64,000 nucleotides of DNA from Synechococcaceae cyanobacterium SM2_3_1 (GTDB taxonomy: Bacteria; Cyanobacteriota; Cyanobacteriia; Thermostichales; Thermostichaceae): NCBI GenBank assembly GCA_012030715.1, contig JAAUUJ010000001.1:1-64000 (forward strand). Reading direction: 5' to 3'. The first letter of the stretch is position 1. Each line of letters begins with the position of its first letter. Positions 54,287 to 63,849 of this stretch are shown here, piece after piece. The translations under genes were made by a program, and so were the position numbers. The notes under the pieces were generated by a model. The model was not told where the DNA came from, did no database searches, and worked only from the letters and a program-made list of their open reading frames with translations.

Positions 54287-54390
54287 CCCCCACTTGAGCG
54301 GGGGGAAGTGAACCCCCTGAGCAGACAGCCTACTGCAGGGATCTGGTGTGCACATGTGCGCGAGCTTTCTGAAGTGAGCTGTCTGCTTTT
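54287..54390 (+). promoter_or_regulatory. apcB-apcC intergenic RNA structures (competing C5/G6/C5 pairings plus a 10-bp stem followed by TTTT)
   Basis: CCCCC 54287-54291, GGGGGG 54300-54305, CCCCC 54313-54317; AGCAGACAGC 54320-54329 pairs perfectly with GCTGTCTGCT 54378-54387, followed by a short T-run. Confidence 0.55.
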
Positions 54391-54436
54391 AGCTTTGATA
54401 GACCTTTGCAAAGATTTTTCTAAATAGGGCTTGACT

Positions 54437-54640
54437 ATGCGCATGTTCAAAGTTACGGCTTGTGTCCCCAGCCAAACTCGGATTCGCACCCAGCGGGAGC
54501 TCCAGAACACCTATTTCACTAAACTGGTTCCCTATGAGAACTGGTTCATGGAACAACAGCGGATTCAGAAGTCTGGGGGACGGATCCTCAGAGTTGAGCT
54601 GGCAACCGGCAAACCGGGTCTGGATGTGGGGTTGCTATAA
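54437..54640 (+). CDS. apcC: Allophycocyanin-associated small core linker (about 7.8 kDa)
   Basis: MRMFKVTACVPSQTRIRTQRELQNTYFTKLVPYENWFMEQQRIQKSGGRILRVELATGKPG. Confidence 0.97.
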   Translation: MRMFKVTACVPSQTRIRTQRELQNTYFTKLVPYENWFMEQQRIQKSGGRILRVELATGKPGLDVGLL

Positions 54641-54662
54641 GGCTAGTGGTTCTTTTCTTGGG

Positions 54663-54702
54663 CGGCGGTACAGTCCTGCACTGCGCCGTCTTTTCCTTTT
54701 TG
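54663..54702 (+). terminator. Rho-independent-like terminator downstream of apcC
   Basis: CGGCG-gta-CAGT-cctgc-ACTG-CGCCG (54663-54688), followed by a T-rich tract. Confidence 0.6.
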
Positions 54703-54844
54703 GATTCAAGTGCTGGAGATGGATGGGGTTTATTAGGGTTTTCGGGCTTGAGGCCTGTCAACGACTGGGTAAAGAAACGATTTCCTGTCGGATCCGGAGA
54801 GCTCCGCGCTCTGTACTGGCAGCTCACATGGCCTGACCAGGTTG

Positions 54845-55522
54845 CTATTCCTCATCCCCCTGCGCATTCAGGAGGGCAGTATATCCCTGCTCATAGGCAA
54901 ACCGGACCAGCTGGGCTCGATTGTCCAGGGATAGCTTACTGAGGATATTGGTTAGATGGGTTTGGACCGTGCGCGGACTGATGTAAAGCTTTTCGCCGAT
55001 CTGTTTGTTGGTTGCCCCGCGAATCACTTCCCGAAACACTCGCTCTTCGGCGGGCGTCAGCGGTAAAGACGGAGGAGCGGGAGGTGGAGGAGGCGGCTCG
55101 ACACGACCCGCAGGTTGCTTCTGGATCAGTCTGAGAATTTCTGCCTGGGTCCGTCGTGACCGCTCAATTTGAGCTTCGATCTTGGCCACAAGTTCACGAG
55201 GTTCGAAGGGTTTGATGATGTAGTCATCGGCTCCCCATTCATAGCCCTGGACGCGGTCATCCACCTCCCCCCGTGAGGAGAGAAAGATAAAGGGGACGAG
55301 CTCTCCACCTCGCAACTGTCGCAGCTGTCGGCAAAATTCAAAGCCATCCATCTCGGGCATCATGACATCTGAGACGATCACATCCGGCAATTCTTGTGAA
55401 AAAACCGACAGGCCCTCCTGACCTGAGGATCCTGTGTAGACACGATAGCCGTGCTGTGTCAAATGCCGACTGAGAATCTTGAGAGAGACCGGATCATCAT
55501 CGACAATCAAGACACGCTTCAT
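54845..55522 (-). CDS. NarL/LuxR-family response regulator (REC plus GerE HTH)
   Basis: MKRVLIVDDDPVSLKILSRHLTQ; DVIVSDVMMPEMDGFEFCRQLR; LTPAEERVFREVIRGATNKQIGEKLYISPRTVQTHLTNILSKLSLDNRAQLVRFA. Confidence 0.92.
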   Translation of the reverse strand: MKRVLIVDDDPVSLKILSRHLTQHGYRVYTGSSGQEGLSVFSQELPDVIVSDVMMPEMDGFEFCRQLRQLRGGELVPFIFLSSRGEVDDRVQGYEWGADDYIIKPFEPRELVAKIEAQIERSRRTQAEILRLIQKQPAGRVEPPPPPPAPPSLPLTPAEERVFREVIRGATNKQIGEKLYISPRTVQTHLTNILSKLSLDNRAQLVRFAYEQGYTALLNAQGDEE

Positions 55523-55706
55523 AGATACCCTGTTGAAGGAAGCTTTCCTTCCCAAAAAAGTTCAAGCCATAGCCTTACACCAAGTCTCACCCCGAAACAG
55601 CGGAGCTATCCTCTATGGTCCAATATAAGAGGATTTATCTCAAGAACCCTAAACGTATCTCAAATCCAAGAGGGATGAAAGCTTTCGGATCAGGGCAGCT
55701 GCCTGG

Positions 55707-56177
55707 TTACTCCAGGGTGGTTTCGTAGGGGTCAGTGGCCTTAGTCTTGACACTGCGGAAATTAACAGTTTGTGTGTAACGAGCAAATTCAGCATTGGTC
55801 AGGTTAGCACTGACATAATAACCAGCGGTTACATCACTGCTAAACACCAGAATATCTCCATGTTGGAGATCATGGGAGTAACAGCGACGATCGTTGATGA
55901 TAATGCCATTGGTGCTTCTTTTTCCCTGAAGATTGCCATCGATGATTCGAAAGACATAACGCTCGGGACCCGGAACTGGGAGCCTTAACAGAATGGCATG
56001 CTGCCGCGAGACAAAACTGGAATAAAGCACAATAGCGTTGGAGGTATCTCGACCCAACGAGTAGGTGGCAGCTTCCAGGGAAACAGTGCGGCGGCCCTTA
56101 GTGTCTTCGATGACCAGAACATGCCGGATAAGCTTACGCTCGTCCTGAGAATCAGGGCTTAGCTCTTGATCAGTCAC
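55707..56177 (-). CDS. FHA domain protein
   Basis: EAATYSLGRDTSNAIVLYSSFVSRQHAILLRL...YVFRIIDGNLQGKRSTNGIIINDRRCYSHDLQHGDILVFSSDVTAGYY. Confidence 0.9.
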   Translation of the reverse strand: MTDQELSPDSQDERKLIRHVLVIEDTKGRRTVSLEAATYSLGRDTSNAIVLYSSFVSRQHAILLRLPVPGPERYVFRIIDGNLQGKRSTNGIIINDRRCYSHDLQHGDILVFSSDVTAGYYVSANLTNAEFARYTQTVNFRSVKTKATDPYETTLE

Positions 56178-56337
56178 AGATCTCCTGAGTCAGTTCCCAC
56201 TACTGAATCAACAGAATGCACAGAGATACCACCTGCAGCAGAGTATCCTATTTGGCACCTGTTTGTCACCTAGCGCACTCCGCGTCCTTCACCTCAGGTT
56301 TACCGGCTACCAGAAGATTGTGATAGTCTCATAATGT

Positions 56338-56555
56338 CGTTTAGTAAGGGGGATTGCACTGAATGCCCGATAGTAGTAAACATAAGGGTCATCTCGTTGG
56401 AGTTAGCCGGCTGTGGGCCGGGGCTGTTCTCTAACCGTTAGATTCTCTGCCCTTCAGACTACTGAAGAGCTTCAAGGGTCCGACGTGTGGGGTTCCTCCC
56501 GGCAGTCAGGTTCCGCTTGAAGACCCGCTAGACCGCTCCCTCTCCTTACTAAACG
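56338..56555 (+). ncRNA. Structured non-coding RNA candidate, possibly 6S RNA (ssaA-like)
   Basis: 12-bp perfect closing stem CGTTTAGTAAGG (56338-56349) / CCTTACTAAACG (56544-56555); internal stems CTTCAG-ACTA-CTGAAG and CTTCAAG/CTTGAAG; CATAAT -10-like box just upstream; no supported ORF across the region. Confidence 0.55.
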
Positions 56556-56600
56556 CGAAGCTCCTGCTAAGCGCCTACGGGTTGGGAGCGGATAGTTATA

Positions 56601-58307
56601 TTAAGGCTGGTTGACCATCTTCAGAAAGGCTCCGTGCTTTTCCAGGGTGAATAGCGATAAATTCAGACTCAACTCTGACTCAAAAGGGATCCAGGTGATC
56701 ACGGTTGCAGCAGGTTCGTTCTTGAGCAGGGTCTGTAATTCTTCTACTGTGGCCGCGTAGGGAACGTGGAGCGGTCCATAGAAATAGGGAATATAGGAGC
56801 GATAACCGTAGAGGATCAGAGGGGCAGTGGTTTGATCCTGGGTCTGAAAGAACTGAATCGCCCCTCCCTGGGCATGCAGCAAGAGATGGGGAGCCAGACC
56901 CAGCCAGACACTCTGGGCGGTCAAACCTGAAAAACCTAGCAGCAGCATCCAGGCCCACAGGCTCCGTTGATTCAGGCTCATCCACCAGCTGAGTAGGCCA
57001 ATCATCAGAAACAGAGCCGGAAGGAAGCTCCAGAGGGGCCAAGCAACCGGAGCGCGCAGATAGCCAAGGGTCAGGGGATCTTGAATCCAGGTCTTGAGCA
57101 GACTGGGATGACGTCCTAGCCAGGGGACGAGCGTGAGAAGAAATAACCAGAACAGCCCTGTGCAGAGGATCCCCGCTATTTCCAGAAAGGAGGGAGTTGC
57201 CTGCTTCTGGAGGAATTGATGGAGTCGCAGGGCCGCCCAGAAGGATCCGAGAGGGTAGAGCAATGAAGTGTAGTGGATCAGTTTGGTTTGCACCAGCAGA
57301 GAGAACACCGCCAGGACAACGGCAATCGCCACGATACTCAGATGCAAGAAGGCTTGTTGTTGCTCGGTAGGGGCAGTTAATTGGGGTGGGTGCCGCCTCC
57401 ACAGTGTTGATCCGAGTGCCCCCACTGAGAGAAAGGCAAAGGGAAAACAGCCGAGGCCATAGGCCAGGATATGAAAGTAAATGGGTCCGGGGTGTCCATC
57501 ATTCCGAGTTAGAATCCGCCATTGATACCTGCTAAACTCCACCACAAAGTCTGGCCCCTGAAACCAGAGTTCCAGGATAAACCAGCTGCAGGCAACCCCC
57601 CCACTGATCAGCAGAAAGAGAGCCACCTGCCATAACTGCGGGTAAGGACGACGGTGCCAGCACTTGTATAGAACCCAGATGATCATGGGTAATCCCCAAC
57701 CGAGAGGTCCTTTGGTCAGGACAGCCAGACCCAGGGCAACCGCTGCAATCAGCAGAGGCACCACTCCCTTTTTCTCCTTTGAAATCTGTTGATCCATGAA
57801 AAATAAGCCCCCCAGCCCCATCAGCATCAACAGGTTAAGCAGGGGATCAATTAAGCCAGTTTTGCCAAACCAGAGGGGGAGAAAACTGGTGCAGAGCAGG
57901 ATTGACCAGAGCAGGGCCAGCGCGGGTCCCCACAGATAGACTCCTACCCCATAGAGCCCGGAAACTGTCATCCCACTGGCGAGGGCACTGGGCAGGCGGG
58001 CAGTCGTCTCAGATAGTCCACCCCAGGAAAAGGCCATGGCCTGCAACCACATGAACAAAGGAGGTTTTTCCCAGAAAGGGTCTCCGTTGATGATCAACGA
58101 CAGCCAGTCTCCAGATACCACCATCTGGCGGGCCAGGCTGGCATAGATCAGTTCATCCCAATCAAATAAGACAGGCTGACCTTGAAAAGCGAGAAAAAGA
58201 AAAGCTGCACACAGGCCAATGACAAAGGTCATCAGACCTCTTTGCCGCATCAGGGTTTGTGCAGACTGATCCAACCTGACCCAATCCAGAGCCGGAGTTT
58301 TTTTCAT
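56601..58307 (-). CDS. Glycosyltransferase family 39 / ArnT-like multi-TM protein
   Basis: DWDELIYASLARQMVVSGDWLSLIINGDPFWEKPPLFMWLQAMAFSWGGLSETTARLPSALASG, then many TM helices. Confidence 0.88.
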   Translation of the reverse strand: MKKTPALDWVRLDQSAQTLMRQRGLMTFVIGLCAAFLFLAFQGQPVLFDWDELIYASLARQMVVSGDWLSLIINGDPFWEKPPLFMWLQAMAFSWGGLSETTARLPSALASGMTVSGLYGVGVYLWGPALALLWSILLCTSFLPLWFGKTGLIDPLLNLLMLMGLGGLFFMDQQISKEKKGVVPLLIAAVALGLAVLTKGPLGWGLPMIIWVLYKCWHRRPYPQLWQVALFLLISGGVACSWFILELWFQGPDFVVEFSRYQWRILTRNDGHPGPIYFHILAYGLGCFPFAFLSVGALGSTLWRRHPPQLTAPTEQQQAFLHLSIVAIAVVLAVFSLLVQTKLIHYTSLLYPLGSFWAALRLHQFLQKQATPSFLEIAGILCTGLFWLFLLTLVPWLGRHPSLLKTWIQDPLTLGYLRAPVAWPLWSFLPALFLMIGLLSWWMSLNQRSLWAWMLLLGFSGLTAQSVWLGLAPHLLLHAQGGAIQFFQTQDQTTAPLILYGYRSYIPYFYGPLHVPYAATVEELQTLLKNEPAATVITWIPFESELSLNLSLFTLEKHGAFLKMVNQP

Positions 58308-58319
58308 GGGGCAACTATC

Positions 58320-59025
58320 TCATTCCTGATCCCTATGGGTGGGGTCGGAGATGGGGATCGGGGTCGGCGAAACGGTCGGGGTCGGCGAAACGGTCGGGGT
58401 CGGAGAGGGGATCGGAGTGGGCGTTGGATCGGGGGCAGGGAGGATTTCCAGGGATGCACTCGCCTCTGCAGTCTGATCGGCTCCATCCTGAACCGTCACG
58501 GTTAGCTGGTAGTTTCCGGTGGGAGCATTAGCGGGCACCACCATGGGAATGGAGGCCGTGCATACCAAGCTGCTGACGGTACAACCCACTTCAGAGGGGG
58601 AGAATTGGTAAGTCAGGGTGAGAGGGGGTTGGTTGGCAGCAATGGTGAAATTGGCAAGACCGGCTGGGGCAGTGACAGCAGCCAGAACAGAGAAGGGGAC
58701 AGTTTGTTGAGCTTCCGGTAAAGTGGCAATCGCAATACTGGGTGAGGCAGCAGAGGTAGGACTGGGGGAGGGGAAGGAGGTGGGCGTGGTGGTGGGCGTT
58801 GGGATCAGGGTCGGAAGGGGAGACAGGGTGGGTGTAGGTCTAGGAGAAGGCTGAGGTTGGACGGTAATGCCTGGGGGGGGTGGTGGTAATGATGGGCGCG
58901 GGTGTGATCCGCACCTGGGAAGGGGAGCTATCATCATCGCTACAAGCAGCCAGGGCTAAGAGACAGAGGATTCCCAGCCCTAACGGATAGGTGCAAGCAT
59001 GTGCAGGCAAGCGTAGGCATCCCAT
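58320..59025 (-). CDS. Putative lipoprotein with PT-rich linkers; frameshift at a C8 run (G8 on + strand) near 58873-58880
   Basis: LGLGILCLLALAACSDDD lipobox; restored junction TTTPPPGITVQPQPSPRPTPTLSPLPTLIPTPT; C-terminal PTPTPIPSPTPTVSPTPTVSPTPIP. Confidence 0.6.
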
Positions 59026-59146
59026 GGTATTGTCCTCTTCGGCGAGAAGGGCTCAATCTCAGTTAAACCCAATGGATCTCACAATCTACTATATGTAGAG
59101 CTATGCTGAAATGCAAACACTAAATATGTAGATCTTTCCCAGTTTT

Positions 59147-60102
59147 TCACTGGATGATCAAGAGATTGGTGAGCTCGATATTCAAAATAGAATTGGTCTC
59201 TAATGTCACCACCCGATCGACATTTGTAGTTCCCGCTGCCGCCCCAGCCAGGCCACCTGCCAGAATTGGAATAAATCCAACACCGCCCGTGAGAACTCCC
59301 AGGGCTAATCCTCCAGCGGCTCCATATCCGGCCCCTCGTATCGCTGTGGTTCCCAGATCAGCGTTGGGATCCATACCCATGGGCAGCAGTTCTGACTGTC
59401 CTTGCAGGAGATAGGTGGCATTTTGAATGGTGATGCGGCTAGCCACAAAGCGGTTGCCAATGACGCGGTCGAAATCGCGGCCAGTTTCTCCATCCTCGGG
59501 ATCACGTTCTTCCAGGATGGGTTGAAAGGTCCCCCACACTACACTCCCGGCGGGGATCACCACCTGCCCGGTGGAGTCGGTGACCGGATCCGAAACTTCT
59601 AGCTGGCCGTTGATCGCCTGAAATGGGGGAAAGGTGATCTCACGGTAGACCGTTAACGGTAATTGTGTGCCTGGGGGAAGCTGCCCTTTGACAACACCAC
59701 CCACGGGTGCAGCTGGCGTAATGCCAGGAATCCGTTCATAGGTATAGGGTTGCGGGGCGGTGGAGGATCCTGCCGCTACAGGGTTTGCAGGGGCAGAGAG
59801 ATTGGGGAGGACAGGAGAAAGCGGAGAGGTGGGGTTGGGGGAACCGTGGCCGGAGGCAGGGAATTGTCGCCTCCCTGAAAGGATCCCGAAGGAGAGGCGA
59901 AATCTCCGTTCTCAGTAAACTGTGCGGTGGGGAGTAAAGGCATCGTGGGTACACCTGAACCAGCTGAGGTCGGATCCTCGGGTTTGGTGAAGTCAAATTC
60001 CTGGGCCTGCACAGGTATTCCCCCCGAGGTCAAAACGGAGCTAAGCAACCCTCCCCAGAGGGACAGGATAGCGACTGACCGGAGAGAGGATGGAGCAGAC
60101 AT
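59147..60102 (-). CDS. Secreted or periplasmic protein with glycine-zipper C-terminus; frameshift near 59830
   Basis: N-terminal signal-like MSAPSSLRSVAILSLWGGLLSSVLTSGGIPVQAQEFDF; chained frame TSPLSPVLPNLSAPANPVAAGSSTAPQPYTYERIPGITPAAPVGGVVKGQLPPGTQLPL; GAGYGAAGGLALGVLTGGVGFIPILAGGLAGAAAG. Confidence 0.6.
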
Positions 60103-60308
60103 GCAGACCTCACACATCAAGACACGAGGTAGTTTAGCACCGATCTGACCCATTTCACACCAGATGTAGTAGACTTACTAGCTTTTATCAGAAAAAGACT
60201 ACTAAGCGTAGCTGACTTGCAAAAAAGCCCCAGGGGGGGTCTACCCTGATCCGCAGGTGGCGAGGCAGAAACTTCTCTTAGAGTGGATTATGGATCTTCT
60301 GCTCAACC

Positions 60309-61199
60309 ATGGTTATGGATATTACTTCTGAGTCCACCAGCAACGAACTTGTAGAACCTCTTTCTGTCCCACTGGCCCACAAGCTCGATCAGCTCTACAC
60401 TCTCTTTGCCAGCATGGACCAGGTGATGGTGGCCTATTCGGGTGGCATTGACAGTACCCTGGTGGCCAAAATGGCTGATGAAGTTCTGGGAGAGCATGCT
60501 CTGGCTGTGACTGCCGCGTCCCCTTCGCTTTTACCAGAGGATCTGGACGAGGCAATTCAACAGGCGGCGTACCTGGGTTTGCGCCATGAGCTGGTCGCCA
60601 CCCATGAGCTGGAGGATCCCAACTATACGGCAAATCCTAGCAATCGCTGCTACTTCTGCAAAAGTGAACTGCACGATACCCTGCGGAAGCTGGCTCAAGC
60701 AAGAGGCTACCTGTATATTGTCGACGGCCTGAACGCCGATGATCTCCACGATTATCGTCCTGGGGTTCAGGCGGCAGTCGAACGGGGGGTTCGCTCACCC
60801 CTAGCCGAAGTGGGAGTCAGTAAGCTGGAGGTGCGGCAGCTCTCTCGATTTCTGCAGTTGCCCTGGTGGGATAAGCCTGCTCAACCCTGTTTGAGTTCTC
60901 GGTTCCCCTATGGGGAGTCGATTACCGTGGAGAAACTGGCCCGCGTCGGGGCTGCTGAACGCTACTTACGGCAACTGGGATGGCGTCAGGTGCGGGTGCG
61001 ATCTCAACAGGATACCGCCCGGATCGAACTGCCAGCCGATACCCTCCCTACTTTTATCCAGACCACTGATCTACCCGCCCTGGTTCAGGCTTTTTTCCAG
61101 ATGGGATTTTTGTACGTCTGTCTTGATCTAGAAGGATTTCAGAGTGGAAAGTTAAATCGAGTCCTGATGCCATCCTCAGAATCACTTGTATCATCCTGA
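60309..61199 (+). CDS. larE: LarE-type ATP-dependent sulfur transferase (PP-loop)
   Basis: VMVAYSGGIDSTLVAKMADEVLG; NPSNRCYFCKSELHDTL; AQPCLSSRFPYGESIT. Confidence 0.88.
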   Translation: MVMDITSESTSNELVEPLSVPLAHKLDQLYTLFASMDQVMVAYSGGIDSTLVAKMADEVLGEHALAVTAASPSLLPEDLDEAIQQAAYLGLRHELVATHELEDPNYTANPSNRCYFCKSELHDTLRKLAQARGYLYIVDGLNADDLHDYRPGVQAAVERGVRSPLAEVGVSKLEVRQLSRFLQLPWWDKPAQPCLSSRFPYGESITVEKLARVGAAERYLRQLGWRQVRVRSQQDTARIELPADTLPTFIQTTDLPALVQAFFQMGFLYVCLDLEGFQSGKLNRVLMPSSESLVSS

Positions 61200-61244
61200 G
61201 TAGGTCTGGACGAGGACATCCCCGTTAATCCTGATGATTGTGAG

Positions 61245-63254
61245 TTGCCCATGCCCTTGTTAGCCCTCTTAATGTGGCCACTCCTTGGGGTTGTCTGGTC
61301 AATCCCACTTGCGGATCCAGCGGCAGCATCCCAGTGGCTGGCCCAAGCCCCCCAAGTGCAGTCGGCTGAGGATCTCGCCGATCTTGAGAACGGTGACTCT
61401 GAAGATCTGCAGTTATCAGACTCAGACGATACCCTTCAGGTCAATCTGGCTACCCGTTCCCTGCAGCTGCGCTCCGATCAACAGTCTTTTAATCAGCGGG
61501 CCCAGGTGTTTGAGGCGGAAGGGAATGTGGAAATGGTCTTTGGCCGCACGCGGTTGCTGGCGGATCGGATGCGGATTGAGTTGCAAGAACAACGGGTGGT
61601 GGCCGAGGGCAATGTGCAGGTGCAACTGGATCAACAAAGGGTGCAGGGGGAGCGCCTAGAGTACAACTTTACAGAAGAGCAGGGAACCTTAGAGCCTGCC
61701 TTTGGCGAAGTGGACATTGGCAATCTGCCCACAGATGATGATCATCCCACCCTGAGCTCTTCTCCCTTAACCCGAACCTCCGGAGAAGATCCCTCCCGTT
61801 TGCTGCGATTTCAGGCGGCTCGGATTGAATTTGATGCCACCGAATGGCGGGGGATCGATGTCCGGATTACCAATGATCCTTACAATCCTCCCGAGCTGGA
61901 GTACCGTAGCCCTCAGGTCACCACCTTGCTGCGAGCGGATGGCTCCAGTGTGATCACGGCTGATCAAGGCCAGCTGGTTTTCGATCAGGCCTTCTTTTTG
62001 CCTCTGCCCATTCAGGTGCGCCTGGATCAGCTAAATCAGCAGCCTCCGATTTCTGTCTACTTTGACAATTTTGATCGGGAGGAGATCCGACGAGGACTGG
62101 TCATCCAACCCAACTTTGAGTTATTGGAAACCCCCAATGTCAGCTTTGTCCTCTCTCCACAGGTTTATCCGCAGCGGTTATTTGACGAGTTGGGCGGCTT
62201 GGAAAATGGCCTGGGTCTACGCACCGATCTGAATGTGAAATACCCCAATACCGGACAGGTTACCCATGTCATGGCGGAGTTGCGGGGGGTAGTGTTTGAG
62301 GAATTGTCGGATCGGCTCTTATTGGAGGTGGAGCATCTGATCCCAACGGGGAGATGGGGCCGCGTCACCTACAGCTACGGCTTCCGTGAACGGTTCTTCA
62401 GTGGCTTGTTGGGGTTTCAAATTGTCCAGAATCGCCTGGGGACACGGTATGCTTCCCCCACTCAAACCCTGGGGAATAGTGGCATTGCCTTTAATTACCA
62501 GCTGGCTCTGGATCTGATCGATGCCTTAGGACAAGATCCGATCAATACCGATGTGGCCCTGGGGGAACAAACTAGTGATCAGCAACTGCAACTGGCTCGC
62601 CTGCAGGTGGGGACAACCCTGAGCCGCTCTTTTATCCTCTGGCAGCCTTCTCCTCCTCCCACCCCTGGGTCACCCCCAGAGCTGCATCTCAAGTCGGAGA
62701 CCACGGTGGCTAATCTATGGGAAAGCAATCGTCAACCACCCCCATCCCTGCGCTTTAGTCCAGTGCCCATCGAAGAAGGTCTGTGGTTAAATACAGGGCT
62801 TAGCAGCAGTCAATCCTATTACACCAACGGCGAAGCCCAGAGTTTTTTTTCTGGAAGTATTGGGATCGATGCAGTAGTAGGCCGCTTTGTTAAGGACACT
62901 CTGGACTATACGAACGTGAGTGTGACCTATACCAATGGATTTCTGTCGGGAGCCTCTCCCTTTCTCTTTGACCGAATTACCACCCGTGAGCAGCTAGATT
63001 TAGGGATCCTGCAACAGATCTACGGACCCATTCGGGTGGGGGCAGAAACAACCGTAGATCTGCAGTCTGGTCAGGCGGTGGATACCACCTACACGCTTGG
63101 CTACGACCGTCGTACCTACGGCCTACGAATCAACATCAATCCCGAACGAGAGACAGGGGCCTTAGAATTGCGGGTTGACAGTTTTAATTGGAACAACGTA
63201 GCCAACCCGATCACGGAACTGAATCGAGGCATTGAACAAAAAGACGAATTATAA
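61245..63254 (+). CDS. DUF3769 / LptD-OstA-like outer-membrane protein
   Basis: OstA-like QVFEAEGNVEMVFGRTRLLADRMRIELQEQRVVAEGNVQVQLDQQRVQGERLEYNFTEEQGTL, then a long beta-rich region. Confidence 0.8.
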   Translation: MPMPLLALLMWPLLGVVWSIPLADPAAASQWLAQAPQVQSAEDLADLENGDSEDLQLSDSDDTLQVNLATRSLQLRSDQQSFNQRAQVFEAEGNVEMVFGRTRLLADRMRIELQEQRVVAEGNVQVQLDQQRVQGERLEYNFTEEQGTLEPAFGEVDIGNLPTDDDHPTLSSSPLTRTSGEDPSRLLRFQAARIEFDATEWRGIDVRITNDPYNPPELEYRSPQVTTLLRADGSSVITADQGQLVFDQAFFLPLPIQVRLDQLNQQPPISVYFDNFDREEIRRGLVIQPNFELLETPNVSFVLSPQVYPQRLFDELGGLENGLGLRTDLNVKYPNTGQVTHVMAELRGVVFEELSDRLLLEVEHLIPTGRWGRVTYSYGFRERFFSGLLGFQIVQNRLGTRYASPTQTLGNSGIAFNYQLALDLIDALGQDPINTDVALGEQTSDQQLQLARLQVGTTLSRSFILWQPSPPPTPGSPPELHLKSETTVANLWESNRQPPPSLRFSPVPIEEGLWLNTGLSSSQSYYTNGEAQSFFSGSIGIDAVVGRFVKDTLDYTNVSVTYTNGFLSGASPFLFDRITTREQLDLGILQQIYGPIRVGAETTVDLQSGQAVDTTYTLGYDRRTYGLRININPERETGALELRVDSFNWNNVANPITELNRGIEQKDEL

Positions 63255-63552
63255 TTTTAAGTTAATCGTTTCTTATCTTTTTAGAGGCCAATGTTTAATG
63301 CTATTTTCCGATGCTGATCGATTCAACTTAGATCAATTTATGCCCCTCGATTGTCTTTTTCTGGGTAGAATTACAGATGCTTTTCAGGTGTCCGCATGGG
63401 CGGCTTTGAATTTCGTGATATTGACTACCGTTATGCCCCGATCAAAAAAATTCGATATCTTCGCAACAGCCGTATCGCAGACTACCTACCTACCCCTCCA
63501 GGAGTGTTAACTTAAATCCAAGGGCAATTTTGTGGTTGGTAGGCACGGTATG

Positions 63553-63822
63553 CAGATGCTTGATCCTATTCCTCAGATGTATAGAGAACAGATCACCTGC
63601 TGTTACGTAAATGCAACAAGCTCGATTCAGGTCGCTCGCATTACCAATGTCGAGAACTGGTACTTTGAACGGGTGGTATTCCCGGGCCAGCGGTTAATTT
63701 TTTCAGCTGTACCTTCTGCCAAGCTGGAGATCCACACAGGATTGATGGCCAGCTCGATTCTGGCCGACACCATTGACTGCGCCAATCTGCTAATCCGCGA
63801 ACCTGCTGAGTTGGCGGTCTAG
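63553..63822 (+). CDS. DUF1830 family protein
   Basis: ITCCYVNATSSIQVARITNVENWYFERVVFPGQRLIFSAVPSAKLEIHTGLMASSILADTIDC. Exact start uncertain. Confidence 0.8.
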   Translation, partial: QMLDPIPQMYREQITCCYVNATSSIQVARITNVENWYFERVVFPGQRLIFSAVPSAKLEIHTGLMASSILADTIDCANLLIREPAELAV

Positions 63823-63849
63823 GCAGCTGTCGTTGCCGAGGCGATCAGA

